A DNA stretch of 52,351 nt from Roseicella sp. DB1501 (GTDB lineage Bacteria > Pseudomonadota > Alphaproteobacteria > Acetobacterales > Acetobacteraceae): contig NZ_JABFHG010000023.1 in assembly GCF_013112485.1 (NCBI RefSeq), forward strand, positions 1 through 52,351. The letters run 5' to 3'. The translations under genes and the position numbers were made by a program. Below are positions 8,012 through 17,339 of the stretch, one piece after another. Below the pieces are notes generated by a model. It worked only from the letters and a program-made list of their open reading frames with translations, did not search any database and was not told the DNA's origin. Every line of letters starts with the position of its first letter. Position 1 is the stretch's first letter.

Positions 8012-9813
8012 ATGCTCTGCGATCGCGGCTGAGCGCAGTCGTCGCAGACTGGCGTGTGCAGGTGGCGCTGGTGCTGGCGCTGCTGCTGGCGGCGCCGCTG
8101 CTCTCCCCCGGCACCTTGCAGATCGCCAGCTTCGTGTTGGTGGCCGCAATCTTCGCCCAGAGCATCAACCTGCTCACCGGCCTCGCCGGACAGATCTCGC
8201 TCGGCCATGCTGGCTTCTTCGGCATCGGCGCCTATTGCACCGGCATCCTGGTGAAGACTCATGAGCTAGACGTCACGCTCGGCGTGCCGGCGGCGGTGCT
8301 GCTGGCGGGGTTGACTGGCTGGCTGCTGTCCTTTCCCGCAAACCGGGTGCGCGACGTCTACTTGGCGATGATGACGCTCGGCTTCGGCATGGTGTTCTTC
8401 GAAGTAGTTCGAGAATGGAATGAGCTGACCGGCGGCACCATGGGCCTGCCCGGCGTGCCTTCGGCGGCGCTGCGCACGCTCACGATTCTGGGCGTTAAGG
8501 TTGATGGGCTTCGCTACTTCCAGCTTGTCCTACTCGTAACCGCCGGGGTCATTCTGCTGGTGCGCAACCTGACGCAATCGCGCATCGGCCGTGCCTTCTA
8601 CGCCATCCAGGTCAGTGAGGTCGCAGCCGGCAGCATCGGCATCCCGGCCGGCCGCACCAAGCAGCTGGCCTATGCGCTCTCGGGCGCACTGGCGGGGCTG
8701 GCGGGGGCGCTCTATGCCCATCTGGTCGGCTATCTCGGCCCGGAGAGCTTCGCCCTGCCGCGCTCTATCGAGGTGCTGGTCATTGCCATCGTCGGGGGCC
8801 TCGGCTCCATCGCGGGGCAGGTGCTGAGTGCTGTGCTGTTCACCTTCCTGCCCGAACGGCTGCAGGTCTTCGCCGAATGGCAATTCATCGCCTATGGGCT
8901 GATCCTCACCTTCTCCCTATTGGTGCTGCCGCGTGGCATCGGCGGCCTGCTGTTCGACGCACCGCGCTTTATCAAGGCGCGCGCCCTGACCCGCGCCGCT
9001 AGGCTGCGCGCCGATGCGACGGCGCTGCGCCCGGACGTTGGCGGCACCGCGCTGGAAGCCAAGGGCATCACCATGCGCTTCGGCGGATTGGTGGCAGTGG
9101 ATGACGTCTCGCTGCGGCTGGAGCCGGGGCGGATCACCGCACTGATCGGCCCCAACGGCTCGGGCAAGAGCACGTTCGTCAACGTCGTCACCGGCATCTA
9201 CCGGCCGGCCGCAGGGCAGGTGAGCTTCGGCGGCCGCGACATCACCGGCCTGCCCGATCACCAGGTGGCCACGGCCGGCGTGGTGCGCACTTTCCAAGAC
9301 CCGCGCCTGGTGCCGCATTTCACGGTGCGGGAGAACCTGCTGCTCGGCGCGCACCGCCAGCTGCGCCACAGCGGCCTCGCCGCCACGCTGGCCCTGCCCG
9401 GCGCCATCGCTGAGGAAGCCGCGCAACTGGCGCTGGTGGAGGCCGTGCTGGCGCTGTCGGACCTCACCGAGGTGGCAGACCGGCCGATCGACACCCTGCC
9501 GTATGGAACCCGCCGCATGGCCGAGGTGGGCCGCGCCCTGCTCGCCCGCCCACGTGTCATCCTGCTCGACGAACCCGCGGCGGGGCTGTCCGAGACGGAG
9601 ATGGACCGGCTCGCGCAGTTGATCCGCGACATGAGGGCGATGGGCATCGCCATCCTGCTCATCGACCATCACATGGATTTCCTGGCGGAGCTGGTGGACG
9701 AGGTGGTGGTGCTGGACAGCGGCCGGATGATCTACCACGGTGACATCGTCGGCATGCGCAGCGACGCGCAGGTGATAGCCGCCTATCTCGGCGACGAGGC
9801 CGCCCATGCTTGA
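8008..9813 (+). CDS. Fused LivM permease and LivG ATPase
   Basis: 601 residues joining two subunits that are usually separate. Residues about 1-315 are a LivM membrane domain (NLLTGLAGQISLGHAGFFGI, GALAGLAGALYAHLVGYLGP, VIAIVGGLGSIAGQVL). Residues about 345-600 are a LivG-type ATPase: Walker A GPNGSGKSTFVNV, the family NVVTGIYRP, a signature region YGTRRMAEVGRAL in place of LSYGQQR, and Walker B ILLDEPAAGL followed by the LLIDHHMDF switch. Such fusions are known in proteobacteria. It overlaps livH by 4 bases and livF by 8 bases. Confidence 0.9.
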   Translation: MNALRSRLSAVVADWRVQVALVLALLLAAPLLSPGTLQIASFVLVAAIFAQSINLLTGLAGQISLGHAGFFGIGAYCTGILVKTHELDVTLGVPAAVLLAGLTGWLLSFPANRVRDVYLAMMTLGFGMVFFEVVREWNELTGGTMGLPGVPSAALRTLTILGVKVDGLRYFQLVLLVTAGVILLVRNLTQSRIGRAFYAIQVSEVAAGSIGIPAGRTKQLAYALSGALAGLAGALYAHLVGYLGPESFALPRSIEVLVIAIVGGLGSIAGQVLSAVLFTFLPERLQVFAEWQFIAYGLILTFSLLVLPRGIGGLLFDAPRFIKARALTRAARLRADATALRPDVGGTALEAKGITMRFGGLVAVDDVSLRLEPGRITALIGPNGSGKSTFVNVVTGIYRPAAGQVSFGGRDITGLPDHQVATAGVVRTFQDPRLVPHFTVRENLLLGAHRQLRHSGLAATLALPGAIAEEAAQLALVEAVLALSDLTEVADRPIDTLPYGTRRMAEVGRALLARPRVILLDEPAAGLSETEMDRLAQLIRDMRAMGIAILLIDHHMDFLAELVDEVVVLDSGRMIYHGDIVGMRSDAQVIAAYLGDEAAHA

Positions 9814-10516
9814 GTTGCGCGATCTCTCGGTGCACTACGGCGCGGTGCGGGCTCTGGAAGGCGTCTCGCTCCAGGCCGCACCGGGTGGCATCACCGCCAT
9901 TCTCGGTGCCAATGGCGCAGGCAAGTCGTCATTGATGCGGGCGGTCTCCGGCATCGCACCCGTGGTCGCCGGCCAGGTGCTGCTGGATGGCCAGGACATC
10001 ACCGCCCTGCCACCGCCGGCACGGGCGCGGCTCGGCGTGGCGCACGCCATGGAGGGCCGCCGGCTGTTCCGCCAGCTCACAGTGGAGGACAACCTAAGGC
10101 TGGCCTGGAGCTTCGGTGCCCGCCGCGAGAAGCTGGCTGCATCCCTGGCCGAGGTCTATGCCCGCTTCCCTATCCTGGAGACCAAGGCGCGCACCGCCGC
10201 CGGGCTGCTTTCGGGCGGGCAGCAGCAGATGTTGATCCTGTCCTGTACCACCATTCGCAACCCGCGCTTCCTGCTGCTGGATGAGCCTTCGCTCGGCCTA
10301 GCGCCGATCATCGTCCAGCAGATCTACGGCTTCATCACTGACTACGCTGCAAAGAGCGGCATCGTCGTCGTCATCGCCGAGCAGATGGCGGCACTGGCGC
10401 TGAAGGTCTCGCGCCAGGGGATGGTGCTGCGGCGCGGCCGGGTGGTGCTGGCCGGCGCTGGCGAGGAACTGCTACGCGGCCGGGACGGCACCACGCTGGC
10501 CGCCAGTTACCTGTAA
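9806..10516 (+). CDS. livF: Branched-chain-type ABC transporter ATPase LivF
   Basis: 236 residues. Walker A GANGAGKSSLMRAVSG, Q-loop region, signature LLSGGQQQMLIL and Walker B FLLLDEPSLGLAP are all present, followed by VVVIAEQMAALALK, the H-loop region where a His is usual (here AEQ). LivF pairs with the LivG half of the upstream fusion to power the LivH/LivM channel. It overlaps livMG and ends the operon; the next gene is convergent with 50 bases between stops. Confidence 0.88.
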   Translation: MLELRDLSVHYGAVRALEGVSLQAAPGGITAILGANGAGKSSLMRAVSGIAPVVAGQVLLDGQDITALPPPARARLGVAHAMEGRRLFRQLTVEDNLRLAWSFGARREKLAASLAEVYARFPILETKARTAAGLLSGGQQQMLILSCTTIRNPRFLLLDEPSLGLAPIIVQQIYGFITDYAAKSGIVVVIAEQMAALALKVSRQGMVLRRGRVVLAGAGEELLRGRDGTTLAASYL

Positions 10517-10566
10517 AGGACCGCACCCGACCGGCGGCGGCAGGTGACGCGCCGCCCCCGGCGGGG

Positions 10567-11328
10567 CTATTCCGGCTGATCCATCAGCGCCAAGCCCTCC
10601 ATGGCCAGGCCGTAGCCCAGCAGATCCTGCATGCGCTTCCGCAGATGCTCGGTGAACATCAGCCTTGTGTAGCGTAGCAGCAGCGTTGGCTTCTGCGTCA
10701 GCAGGCGGGCGTGTTCCCATGCCCGGTCCAGGACCTGTGCCTGAGGCAACACCTCGTTCACCAGGCCGAGGGCAAGCGCCTCCTGGGCGCTCAGCGTCTG
10801 ACCGGTCAGCAGGAAGTAGCGGCCACGGTTCATCCCCATCAGCAGTGGCATGAGGATGTGCATGCCGTCCCCCGGCAGCATGCCCGACATGAAATGCGCC
10901 GAGTCCTGAAACTGCGCTGTCTCGGAGGCCAGAACGATATCCGACAGCAGCGGGATCTCGCAATGCCGCCAAGCCGGACCGTTGATGGCGGCGATCACCG
11001 GTACCTCGATGTTCAGCAGGTTCATCAGCAGCGCGCGGCCTTCCCAGTGGACTCGGTCATAGGCCGCAGCGGTGATGCCTTGGGCTAACGAGCGCGTCGC
11101 GGCCGTGGTGCGGAGGCCGGAGAACTCCTCGCCCGTGCCGGTCAGGATCACCACGCGATTGTCGCGGTCACGCCCCACCTCGGCGAAGGCGTCGGGTAGC
11201 TCGCCATGCGGCACCAAGCCCCAGCGCAGCGGGCCGTCGTCGGTGTGAAGGCGCATCTCCAGGATGCCATCCTCGCGCCGCATCCTGAGGCACGAGAACT
11301 TGTCGCGGTAAGTCTCAAGTCGGCTCAC
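10567..11328 (-). CDS. Crotonase-superfamily C-C hydrolase, 6-oxocamphor hydrolase-like
   Basis: 253 residues from a GTG at 11328, which overlaps the stop of the upstream dehydrogenase gene by the 4 bases GTGA. It lacks the usual crotonase glutamates but keeps the residues I recall for 6-oxocamphor hydrolase (beta-diketone retro-Claisen cleavage) at the same numbers: His122 (WRHCE), His145 (QDSAHF), Asp154 (LPGDGMH) and Glu244 (LAMEGL). The C-terminus QKPTLLLRYTRLMF...LLGYGLAMEG also fits that enzyme. The likely reaction is hydrolytic opening of a cyclic 1,3-diketone or relative. A plain enoyl-CoA hydratase is less likely. Confidence 0.78.
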   Translation of the reverse strand: MSRLETYRDKFSCLRMRREDGILEMRLHTDDGPLRWGLVPHGELPDAFAEVGRDRDNRVVILTGTGEEFSGLRTTAATRSLAQGITAAAYDRVHWEGRALLMNLLNIEVPVIAAINGPAWRHCEIPLLSDIVLASETAQFQDSAHFMSGMLPGDGMHILMPLLMGMNRGRYFLLTGQTLSAQEALALGLVNEVLPQAQVLDRAWEHARLLTQKPTLLLRYTRLMFTEHLRKRMQDLLGYGLAMEGLALMDQPE

Positions 11329-12473
11329 GCCGCGAGCTCCAGGATTTCCATGACCTGCGCCGGCCCTTCGATGGGGCGCGGGTTGCGCGGCACCCAGGGT
11401 GTGGCCATGGCGCGCTCGGCGATGCGGGGGAAGGCGTCCCGCCCAATGCCGACCGCGTCCAGGCTGCGCGGCATGCCAAGCCCGGCGATCAGGGCGTGCA
11501 GCGCCTCCGACGCTTCGCCGCCCGGGTGGCCCATGGCGGCAGCCACCCTCGCCTGGCGTTCCGCATTGGCCGCACGGTTCCAGCGCATTACCGCTGGCAG
11601 CATGATGCAGGAGGTGTGCCCATGCGGGATGTCGAAAGCGGCGCCCAGGACGTAACCGATACCATGGCTGGCGCCCATCGGCACGCCGGTAGCTAGCGGC
11701 GCCATGGACAGCCAGGAACCCAGCTGGCAATCCATCCTTGCGTCGAGGTCACTCGGGTCCGCCTTCACCCGCGGCAGGCCGGAGGCGAGCAGTCCCAGAC
11801 CGTGCAGCGCCTGCGCATCGGCATAGGGCTGCGCCTCTGCGGAGCAGATCCCCTCGACGCAATGATCCACTGCGCGGATGCCGGTGGAGAGGAAAAGCCA
11901 TTCCGGCGTCGCCAGTGTCATCGCCGGGTCGAGCACTACGGCGGCGGGGATGGTCCCGGGGTTATGGAACACTTCCTTCACCCGGCTGCGCTCATCCGTG
12001 ACGCCAGCAAAGGCACTAAACTCGCCGGCCGAAAGGGTGGTGGGCACCGCCACTTGGCGCAGCCTCGGTGCCTGCGGCAGCGGGCCGCCAGGGCGCAGCC
12101 GGTCCATCGCCTCGGTGCTGTCGATGTCATTGGCGAGACAGAGCTGCACCGCCTTCGCCGCATCGGTGAGGGAGCCGCCCCCAACCGTGACGACCAGATC
12201 GGCGGTCGCCTCGCGCGCCATGCGGGTGGCGTCCAGCACGGCGCCGCGGGGCGAGTGCGCCGGCATGCCCTGGTATTGCGCCGCGAACCGGTGACCGAGT
12301 GCATCACGGATGCGCGCAACATGGTCGGTGTCCCGCGCGAGGGTGGCGCTTGCCATTACCAGGACGCGCGTGGCGCCCAGGCGCGCAGCCTGTTCAGCTA
12401 CTGCCTGAGCCGCAGGCCGGCCGAATACCACCTCCCCCATCTGGCTGAACACCACGCGCCCGTTCCGGGTCAT
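11325..12473 (-). CDS. Iron-containing alcohol dehydrogenase / maleylacetate reductase-like
   Basis: 382 residues. The Rossmann part has VVTVGGGSLTDAAKAV (dinucleotide binding) and the metal ligands lie in TGIRAVDHCVEG, MGASHGIGYVLG and DIPHGHTSCIMLP (Asp and His residues of the Fe-ADH family). Architecture and the VPTTLSAGEFSAFAGVTD block resemble maleylacetate reductases, NAD(P)H enzymes of aromatic degradation. Two ATGs lie at 12479 and 12473; GGAGG is best spaced (8 bases) for the second, chosen here. It is translationally coupled to the oxocamphor-hydrolase-like gene. Confidence 0.8.
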   Translation of the reverse strand: MTRNGRVVFSQMGEVVFGRPAAQAVAEQAARLGATRVLVMASATLARDTDHVARIRDALGHRFAAQYQGMPAHSPRGAVLDATRMAREATADLVVTVGGGSLTDAAKAVQLCLANDIDSTEAMDRLRPGGPLPQAPRLRQVAVPTTLSAGEFSAFAGVTDERSRVKEVFHNPGTIPAAVVLDPAMTLATPEWLFLSTGIRAVDHCVEGICSAEAQPYADAQALHGLGLLASGLPRVKADPSDLDARMDCQLGSWLSMAPLATGVPMGASHGIGYVLGAAFDIPHGHTSCIMLPAVMRWNRAANAERQARVAAAMGHPGGEASEALHALIAGLGMPRSLDAVGIGRDAFPRIAERAMATPWVPRNPRPIEGPAQVMEILELAA

Positions 12474-12806
12474 CGGCATTTCCTCCGTTGGCTGAGATAA
12501 GCATATCAACCTTCGCAGCACCTGCACCATGCCGTACTCGCTTACGAGCAGCAGCATGATGGCGCCGAGAACCATCCCCATCCGGCTGAGCCGGTCGGTG
12601 GCGTGGGTGAATAAGCGTCGAACTGGGACCCCTGCGGGATTCAGCTTACAGCTTTGATGAAACTCGAGAAAAGCAGCGTAAGGTGAGCTTCCAATCAGCG
12701 CCAATTGGGACCCTACCCACTCGCCCAGTTCAGCATTCAGTTCAGCTTCTTGTGGCCGCTTCCGACAGGGGTCCTGATCCAGCACCTATTTACAGGAGGA
12801 AACGCC
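12474..12806. other. Divergent intergenic region
   Basis: This 333-base gap separates the minus-strand dehydrogenase from the plus-strand binding protein and should hold both promoters. On the minus strand, 12500-12600 could encode a short hydrophobic stretch (MGMVLGAIMLLLVSEYG), perhaps a leftover of a membrane-protein gene, but no family was recognised. No clear operator was found. Confidence 0.4.
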
Positions 12807-13967
12807 ATGAATTTGTTGCGTCGTCAGTTGCTCGGTACCGTCGGTGCGACCACGGTCCTGCCTTTGGCCGGAGCTCGCGCCCAGTTCGGCAGCACGCCAC
12901 CGCTTCGCATCGGCGTGTTACGCGACCAGTCAGGCCCATACAGCGGTGGCACCGGCGCCACTTCGATCGCCTGTGTCCGCCAGGCGATCGAGGAATTCGG
13001 TGCCACGTCCCGCGGCGTGGCGGTGGAAGTCAACTCCTCCGCCGCCACAGCGGACCTCACTGGCCGGGTCTGCTCGCCGAACGGCATACACTGGACCTAT
13101 GACACCTGGATGCTTGCAAATTGCACCGGCAATGCCGTGGTCCGCACCGGCGGCGATAGCTGGTTCTTCATCGTCGCTAACTTCGCCTTCGGCCATGCGC
13201 TGGAGCGAGACACGGCAAATGCGGTGCGCAAGGCCGGTGGCCGGGTGCTGAGCCGCGCTGCACATCCGGCACCGGGCACCACGGATTACTCCTCCTACCT
13301 GCTGCAGGCACAGGCGAGCCGGGCCAAGGTAATCGGCCTGGCTCATGCCGGCGAGGATGCGGTCAACACCATCAAGCAGGCGGCGGAGTTCGACATCGTA
13401 CGCAGTGGGCAGCGACTCGCGGCGCTGCTGCTCTACATCAACGACGTTCACGCTATCGGCCTGCCCACCGCCCGGGGCCTGATGCTGACGGAGAGCTTCT
13501 ACTGGGACCTAAACGAGCGCACCCGCAGCTTCACCCAGCGGGTCCTGCCAAAGACCGGTGGGCAGCGGCCCAACATGAGCCAAGCCGGCTGCTATTCAGT
13601 CACGCTGCATTACCTGAAGGCCGCGGCGGATATGGGCGTGGCCGAGGCAAAGCGCAACGGCGCTGCGACCGTCGCCCGCATGCAGGCGATGCCAACCGAT
13701 GACGATGTCTTTGGCCCCCTCCGGATCCGTCAGGATGGCCGCAAGCTCCACCCGGTCTATCTGTTTCGCGTCAAGACACCGGAAGCCAGCCGCGGTCCTT
13801 GGGACTACTACGAATTGATGGCTACGACCGGGACTGAGGAGGCCTTCCGGCCCCTGGCCGAGGGTGGCTGCCATTTGATTGCCGGCCGATCCCGTAGCGG
13901 AAACGAGGCAATTGGCTGGGCCCTGCCAACCCGCGAGGCAGGCTCAGCGAAGCACGTGGTCTCGTAA
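12807..13967 (+). CDS. Periplasmic binding protein with an internal in-frame deletion
   Basis: 386 residues from the ATG at 12807, with AGGAGGA six bases upstream. A signal peptide (MNLLRRQLLGTVGATTVLPL, then AGARAQ) is present. It is a paralogue of the binding proteins at 16047-17279 and 19228-20484 (shared HWTYDT, GGDSWFFI, FAFGH, MPTDDD, EEFRPL-like and EGGC). Relative to those, about 52 residues between VAVEV and LTGRVCSPN are missing; the lost stretch holds the ADHQNK and REKNKVFLA blocks of the N-terminal lobe. Ligand binding is therefore doubtful. It also carries a short extra C-terminal tail. Confidence 0.8.
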   Translation: MNLLRRQLLGTVGATTVLPLAGARAQFGSTPPLRIGVLRDQSGPYSGGTGATSIACVRQAIEEFGATSRGVAVEVNSSAATADLTGRVCSPNGIHWTYDTWMLANCTGNAVVRTGGDSWFFIVANFAFGHALERDTANAVRKAGGRVLSRAAHPAPGTTDYSSYLLQAQASRAKVIGLAHAGEDAVNTIKQAAEFDIVRSGQRLAALLLYINDVHAIGLPTARGLMLTESFYWDLNERTRSFTQRVLPKTGGQRPNMSQAGCYSVTLHYLKAAADMGVAEAKRNGAATVARMQAMPTDDDVFGPLRIRQDGRKLHPVYLFRVKTPEASRGPWDYYELMATTGTEEAFRPLAEGGCHLIAGRSRSGNEAIGWALPTREAGSAKHVVS

Positions 13968-14039
13968 GTCTTCATCTTTTTGCGGCCTTGCGATAGCTTG
14001 CCGCCGCGGCCACCGACCCGGCCATCCGGGATGGAGCAG

Positions 14040-14280
14040 GCGACCGGCGGCGCCGGGTCGATCAAGGGTGGCAAACGGCCACGCCGGCACTGGGGTGCCA
14101 AGCGCGACCGCGAGACGGTGACCGCCGAGGCGGTGGTGAAGGTCGCGCCGCCCGCGGGCTCACGGTTAAGGGGCTACCAGGACATCCTGGTGCGCGAGCT
14201 GACCCTTACGCCTGAGGTGGTGCGCTACCAACGGGCGCGCTGGTTGACGCCGTCTGGTCAGAGCGTAAGTTTGTTAGGGT
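14040..14280 (+). pseudogene. Remnant of a transposase-like gene
   Basis: A plus-strand frame reads KGGKRPRRHWGAKRDRETV, then VKVAPPAGSRLRGYQDILV and VVRYQRARWLTPSGQ. Blocks like these are common in one group of bacterial transposases just before the catalytic domain, but here the frame breaks off after about 80 codons with no start or catalytic part. It fills the gap between the binding protein and the monooxygenase and marks an old insertion. Family assignment is from memory and uncertain. Confidence 0.4.
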
Positions 14281-14392
14281 ACCGGCAGTGACCGCCGAAC
14301 CCAACAGGGCTCGGCGAGTATGGTGTGTGGCTACCATCGTCATCCCTCGAGCTTTCAGGCGCCTCTTGCGGCAGGGCGCATTAAACGGAGGC

Positions 14393-16018
14393 TCAGTCAC
14401 TCAGAGCGAAACCGTCGTAGTTCCTCGCCGCGACATTGGTGCAGATCTCGCGATAGCGCGCCATGCCACCGGCGTACGGCATGAAGATCCGCGGCTTTCC
14501 CGGTACGTTCGCTCCAAGATACCAAGAACTCGCCGCCTGCGGCAGCAAGGTCGCATTGGCGGCGTCATTGACCTGCTCAACCCATTTTTCTGCGGCGTCG
14601 GTCTGCGCCTCAATACGTGCAAGTCCGCGCTTGCGCATGTGCGCAATGCAGTCAGTAATCCACTCAACATGCTGCTCGATGGCTACGGGCATGTTGCACA
14701 GCACCGAAGGGCTGCCCGGCCCGGTAATGGTGAAGAGGTTGGGAAAGCCCGCCACCTGCAAGCCGAGGTAGCTGCGCGGGCCGGCCTCCCAAGCCTTGGC
14801 CAGCGGCAGGCCACTGCGACCTTCGATGTTCAGCTTCAGCAGCGGGCCGGTCATCGCATCGTAGCCGGTGGCAAAGACGATGATGTCGAGTGGATATTCC
14901 GCGTCGCGGGTGCGGAGTCCAGTCGGCGTGATCGCCTCGATTGGAGCCCGGCGGACATCGACCAGGGTGACGTTGTCGCGGTTGAAGGTGGCGAAATAGT
15001 CGGTGTCGATCGGCGGCCGCTTGGCGGCATAGGGATGGTCGATATCAGCCAGCAGCGCAGCAGTCGCCGGGTCCTTCACGATGGAGCGGATCTTGTTTTT
15101 CAGGAACTCGGCCGCGGTCTCGTTCGCCGCCTTGTCCAACAACATATCGCGGAAGACGGCGCGGAACTGCAGCCCGCCCTTGGCCCAAGCGGCTTCGTAC
15201 AACGCTTGGCGCTGCTCCGGCGTCACGTCCCAGGCCGAGCGATCCTCGATAAAGAAGGCTTGGCCATTGGTGTTGCTGTGCATGATTCGGCGTATCTCGG
15301 CATGGTTCTCTTTCACCCAGGCCTTGAATTCCGGCGTCAGCGGCGCGTTATGAGCCGGCACGCTGTAGTTGGCGGTTCGCTGGAACACGGTGAGGTGCGC
15401 TGCCGTTTCAGCGATGACTGGTGTCGCCTGGATGCCGGTGGAGCCGGTGCCGATCAGGCCAACGCGCTTGCCGGTGAAATCTACGCCTTCATGCGGCCAT
15501 TGCCCGGTGTGGTACCAATCGCCACCGAATTCCTCGAGGCCTGGAAACTTCGGCACATTGGCGGTGGAAAGGCAGCCAACCGCGGTAATCAGAAACTGCG
15601 CTGCCAGCGTCTCTCCCGCCTCGGTGGTCACCGCCCAGCGATTGGCTGCCTCGTCGTAGCGGGCGCCGACCACGCGGGTGCCGAAGCGGATGTCCTTCTT
15701 CAGGTCGAACCGGTCGGCCACATGGTTCAGGTAGCGACGGATTTCCGCATGGTCCGGATAGCGCTCGGTCCATTCCCACTCCTCAAAGAGCTCCTTCGAA
15801 AATGTGTAGTTATAAGCATGGCTTTCGGAGTCGCAGCGGGCGCCGGGGTAGCGGTTCCAGTACCAGGTGCCGCCCACGCCATCGCCGGCTTCCAGCACCT
15901 GTACATTCAGCCCAAGCCGGTCACGCAGGCACAGTAGCTGGTAGAGGCCAGAAAAACCGGCGCCTATGACGAGGGCGTCGTACTCGCGGGCGGCAGGAGC
16001 GGGGTTCACGTCGGGCAT
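14393..16018 (-). CDS. Type I Baeyer-Villiger monooxygenase (FAD, NADPH)
   Basis: 541 residues from the ATG at 16018. The FAD motif is VIGAGFSG (residues 17-24), the NADPH motif is GLIGTGSTGIQ, and between them lies FGGDWYHTGQWP, an exact match to the BVMO fingerprint FxGxxxHTxxWP. VGGTWYWNRYPGARCDSES is the typical early block of cyclohexanone/phenylacetone-type enzymes. It would insert oxygen next to a ketone to give an ester or lactone. It heads toward a run of minus-strand genes (binding protein upstream, 28 bases away). With the beta-diketone hydrolase at 10.6 kb it suggests cyclic ketone degradation. Confidence 0.9.
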   Translation of the reverse strand: MPDVNPAPAAREYDALVIGAGFSGLYQLLCLRDRLGLNVQVLEAGDGVGGTWYWNRYPGARCDSESHAYNYTFSKELFEEWEWTERYPDHAEIRRYLNHVADRFDLKKDIRFGTRVVGARYDEAANRWAVTTEAGETLAAQFLITAVGCLSTANVPKFPGLEEFGGDWYHTGQWPHEGVDFTGKRVGLIGTGSTGIQATPVIAETAAHLTVFQRTANYSVPAHNAPLTPEFKAWVKENHAEIRRIMHSNTNGQAFFIEDRSAWDVTPEQRQALYEAAWAKGGLQFRAVFRDMLLDKAANETAAEFLKNKIRSIVKDPATAALLADIDHPYAAKRPPIDTDYFATFNRDNVTLVDVRRAPIEAITPTGLRTRDAEYPLDIIVFATGYDAMTGPLLKLNIEGRSGLPLAKAWEAGPRSYLGLQVAGFPNLFTITGPGSPSVLCNMPVAIEQHVEWITDCIAHMRKRGLARIEAQTDAAEKWVEQVNDAANATLLPQAASSWYLGANVPGKPRIFMPYAGGMARYREICTNVAARNYDGFALSD

Positions 16019-16046
16019 GGCGGGACAGTTCTCCTCGGGACGATGA

Positions 16047-17279
16047 TCAAACCAGCGGACAGCCGCCTTCGGCCATGGGCCGGAAGGCCTCCTCGGCCGG
16101 GGTGGTGCCGACAAGTTTGTAGTAGTCAAAGGGTGCCTTGGATTCCTCGGGCTTTTTCACCTCAAACAGATAAGCCGGATGCAGCTTACGGCCATCGGCG
16201 CGGATGCTGCCGGGGCCGAAGCAGTCGTCATCGGTCGGCATCGCCTTCATCCGCAGCACCGTCTCCAGGCCGCTGGCCTTGGCCCGGACCGCGTCCATGT
16301 CGGCGACCGCTTTCAGGTAATGCAGCGTGGCGGCGTAGCCGCCGGCGTTCATTTGGTTGAGGCTGTTGCCGGCCAGCCTGCCACGCACCCGATCCATGAA
16401 GGCGCGGGTGCGATCGTTCAGGTCCCAGTAGAAGCTTTCCGCCAGCACGAGGCCCTGAGCGGTCTGCAGCCCCATGGTGTGGATGTCGGTTAGATAGGCC
16501 AGCATCAACGCAACGCGGATGCCGCGCCGGCCCAGGCCGAATTCCTGCGCTTGCTTCACGCAGTTCACCGTGTCGCTGCCAGCATTCGCCAGGGCTAGAA
16601 CCTTGGCGCCGCTGGCCTGGGCCTGCAGCATCTGCGAGGAGAAATCCGTCGTCTGCGGGAAAGGATAGCGCACCGCACCCAGCACCCGGCCGCCAGCCTG
16701 CCGAACGAATTGCGTGGCGTCACGTTCGATTTGGTGCCCGAACGCGTAATCAGCGGTGATGAAAAACCAGCTGTCGCCGCCATTCCGCACCATGGCTTGG
16801 CTGGTAGACTTGGCAAGCATGTAGGTGTCGTAGGTCCAATGCACCGTGTTAGGCGAGCACTGCGCCCCAGTGAGGGCGGCGGTCGAGGCGACGGATGCCA
16901 GGAAGACTTTGTTCTTCTCTCGCGCCCCACTGCTCACGGCTAGACCAACGGCGGAGTTGTTTACATCTACAATGGCATCCACGCCACGCCGATCAAACCA
17001 TTCCCGTGCGGTGTTAACGCCCACATCTGGCTTGTTCTGGTGGTCGGCCTGGAGGACCTCGACGCGCAGTTCTGGCCGCAGCACACGCATCTCCTCCACC
17101 GCCTGTTGCACGCAGGCGAGCGTGGTGGGGCCCGACCAGTCGCGATAAGGCCCTGAGAAGTCCGAGAGAACGCCGAGCCGGATCACCGTTGGCGCCTGGG
17201 CACTGCTGGGCACCACTGGCGACGTGGAGAGGCCAGCCATAACGGCAACAATGGCACGGCGTGTCGTAGAGGGGACCAT
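16047..17279 (-). CDS. Periplasmic binding protein, branched-chain/amide type
   Basis: 410 residues with an N-terminal signal (STTRRAIVAVMAGLSTSP). Type I binding fold: RLGVLSDFSGPYRDWSGPTT, ADHQNKPDVGVNTAREWFDR, REKNKVFLASVAST, SPNTVHWTYDTYML, GGDSWFFITADYAFGHQIERD and the C-terminal MPTDDDCFGPGSIRADGRK. It is the full-length counterpart of the shortened protein at 12.8 kb. No permease is adjacent; it may feed the Liv channel at 7-10 kb or act as a sensor ligand binder. It lies in the minus-strand run with the monooxygenase and Bug receptor. Confidence 0.82.
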   Translation of the reverse strand: MVPSTTRRAIVAVMAGLSTSPVVPSSAQAPTVIRLGVLSDFSGPYRDWSGPTTLACVQQAVEEMRVLRPELRVEVLQADHQNKPDVGVNTAREWFDRRGVDAIVDVNNSAVGLAVSSGAREKNKVFLASVASTAALTGAQCSPNTVHWTYDTYMLAKSTSQAMVRNGGDSWFFITADYAFGHQIERDATQFVRQAGGRVLGAVRYPFPQTTDFSSQMLQAQASGAKVLALANAGSDTVNCVKQAQEFGLGRRGIRVALMLAYLTDIHTMGLQTAQGLVLAESFYWDLNDRTRAFMDRVRGRLAGNSLNQMNAGGYAATLHYLKAVADMDAVRAKASGLETVLRMKAMPTDDDCFGPGSIRADGRKLHPAYLFEVKKPEESKAPFDYYKLVGTTPAEEAFRPMAEGGCPLV

Positions 17280-17339
17280 TTGTGCTGCCTCCCGGTGTCA
17301 GGCAATGGCAGCCGCCCGTTTCCGGACGGCCGGACGGGG

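Noticed and set aside
10517-10566. Terminator between the convergent livF and hydrolase genes
   Set aside because: GGCGGCG/CGCCGCC can pair, but the region is so GC-rich that such pairing is expected, and there is no T-run.
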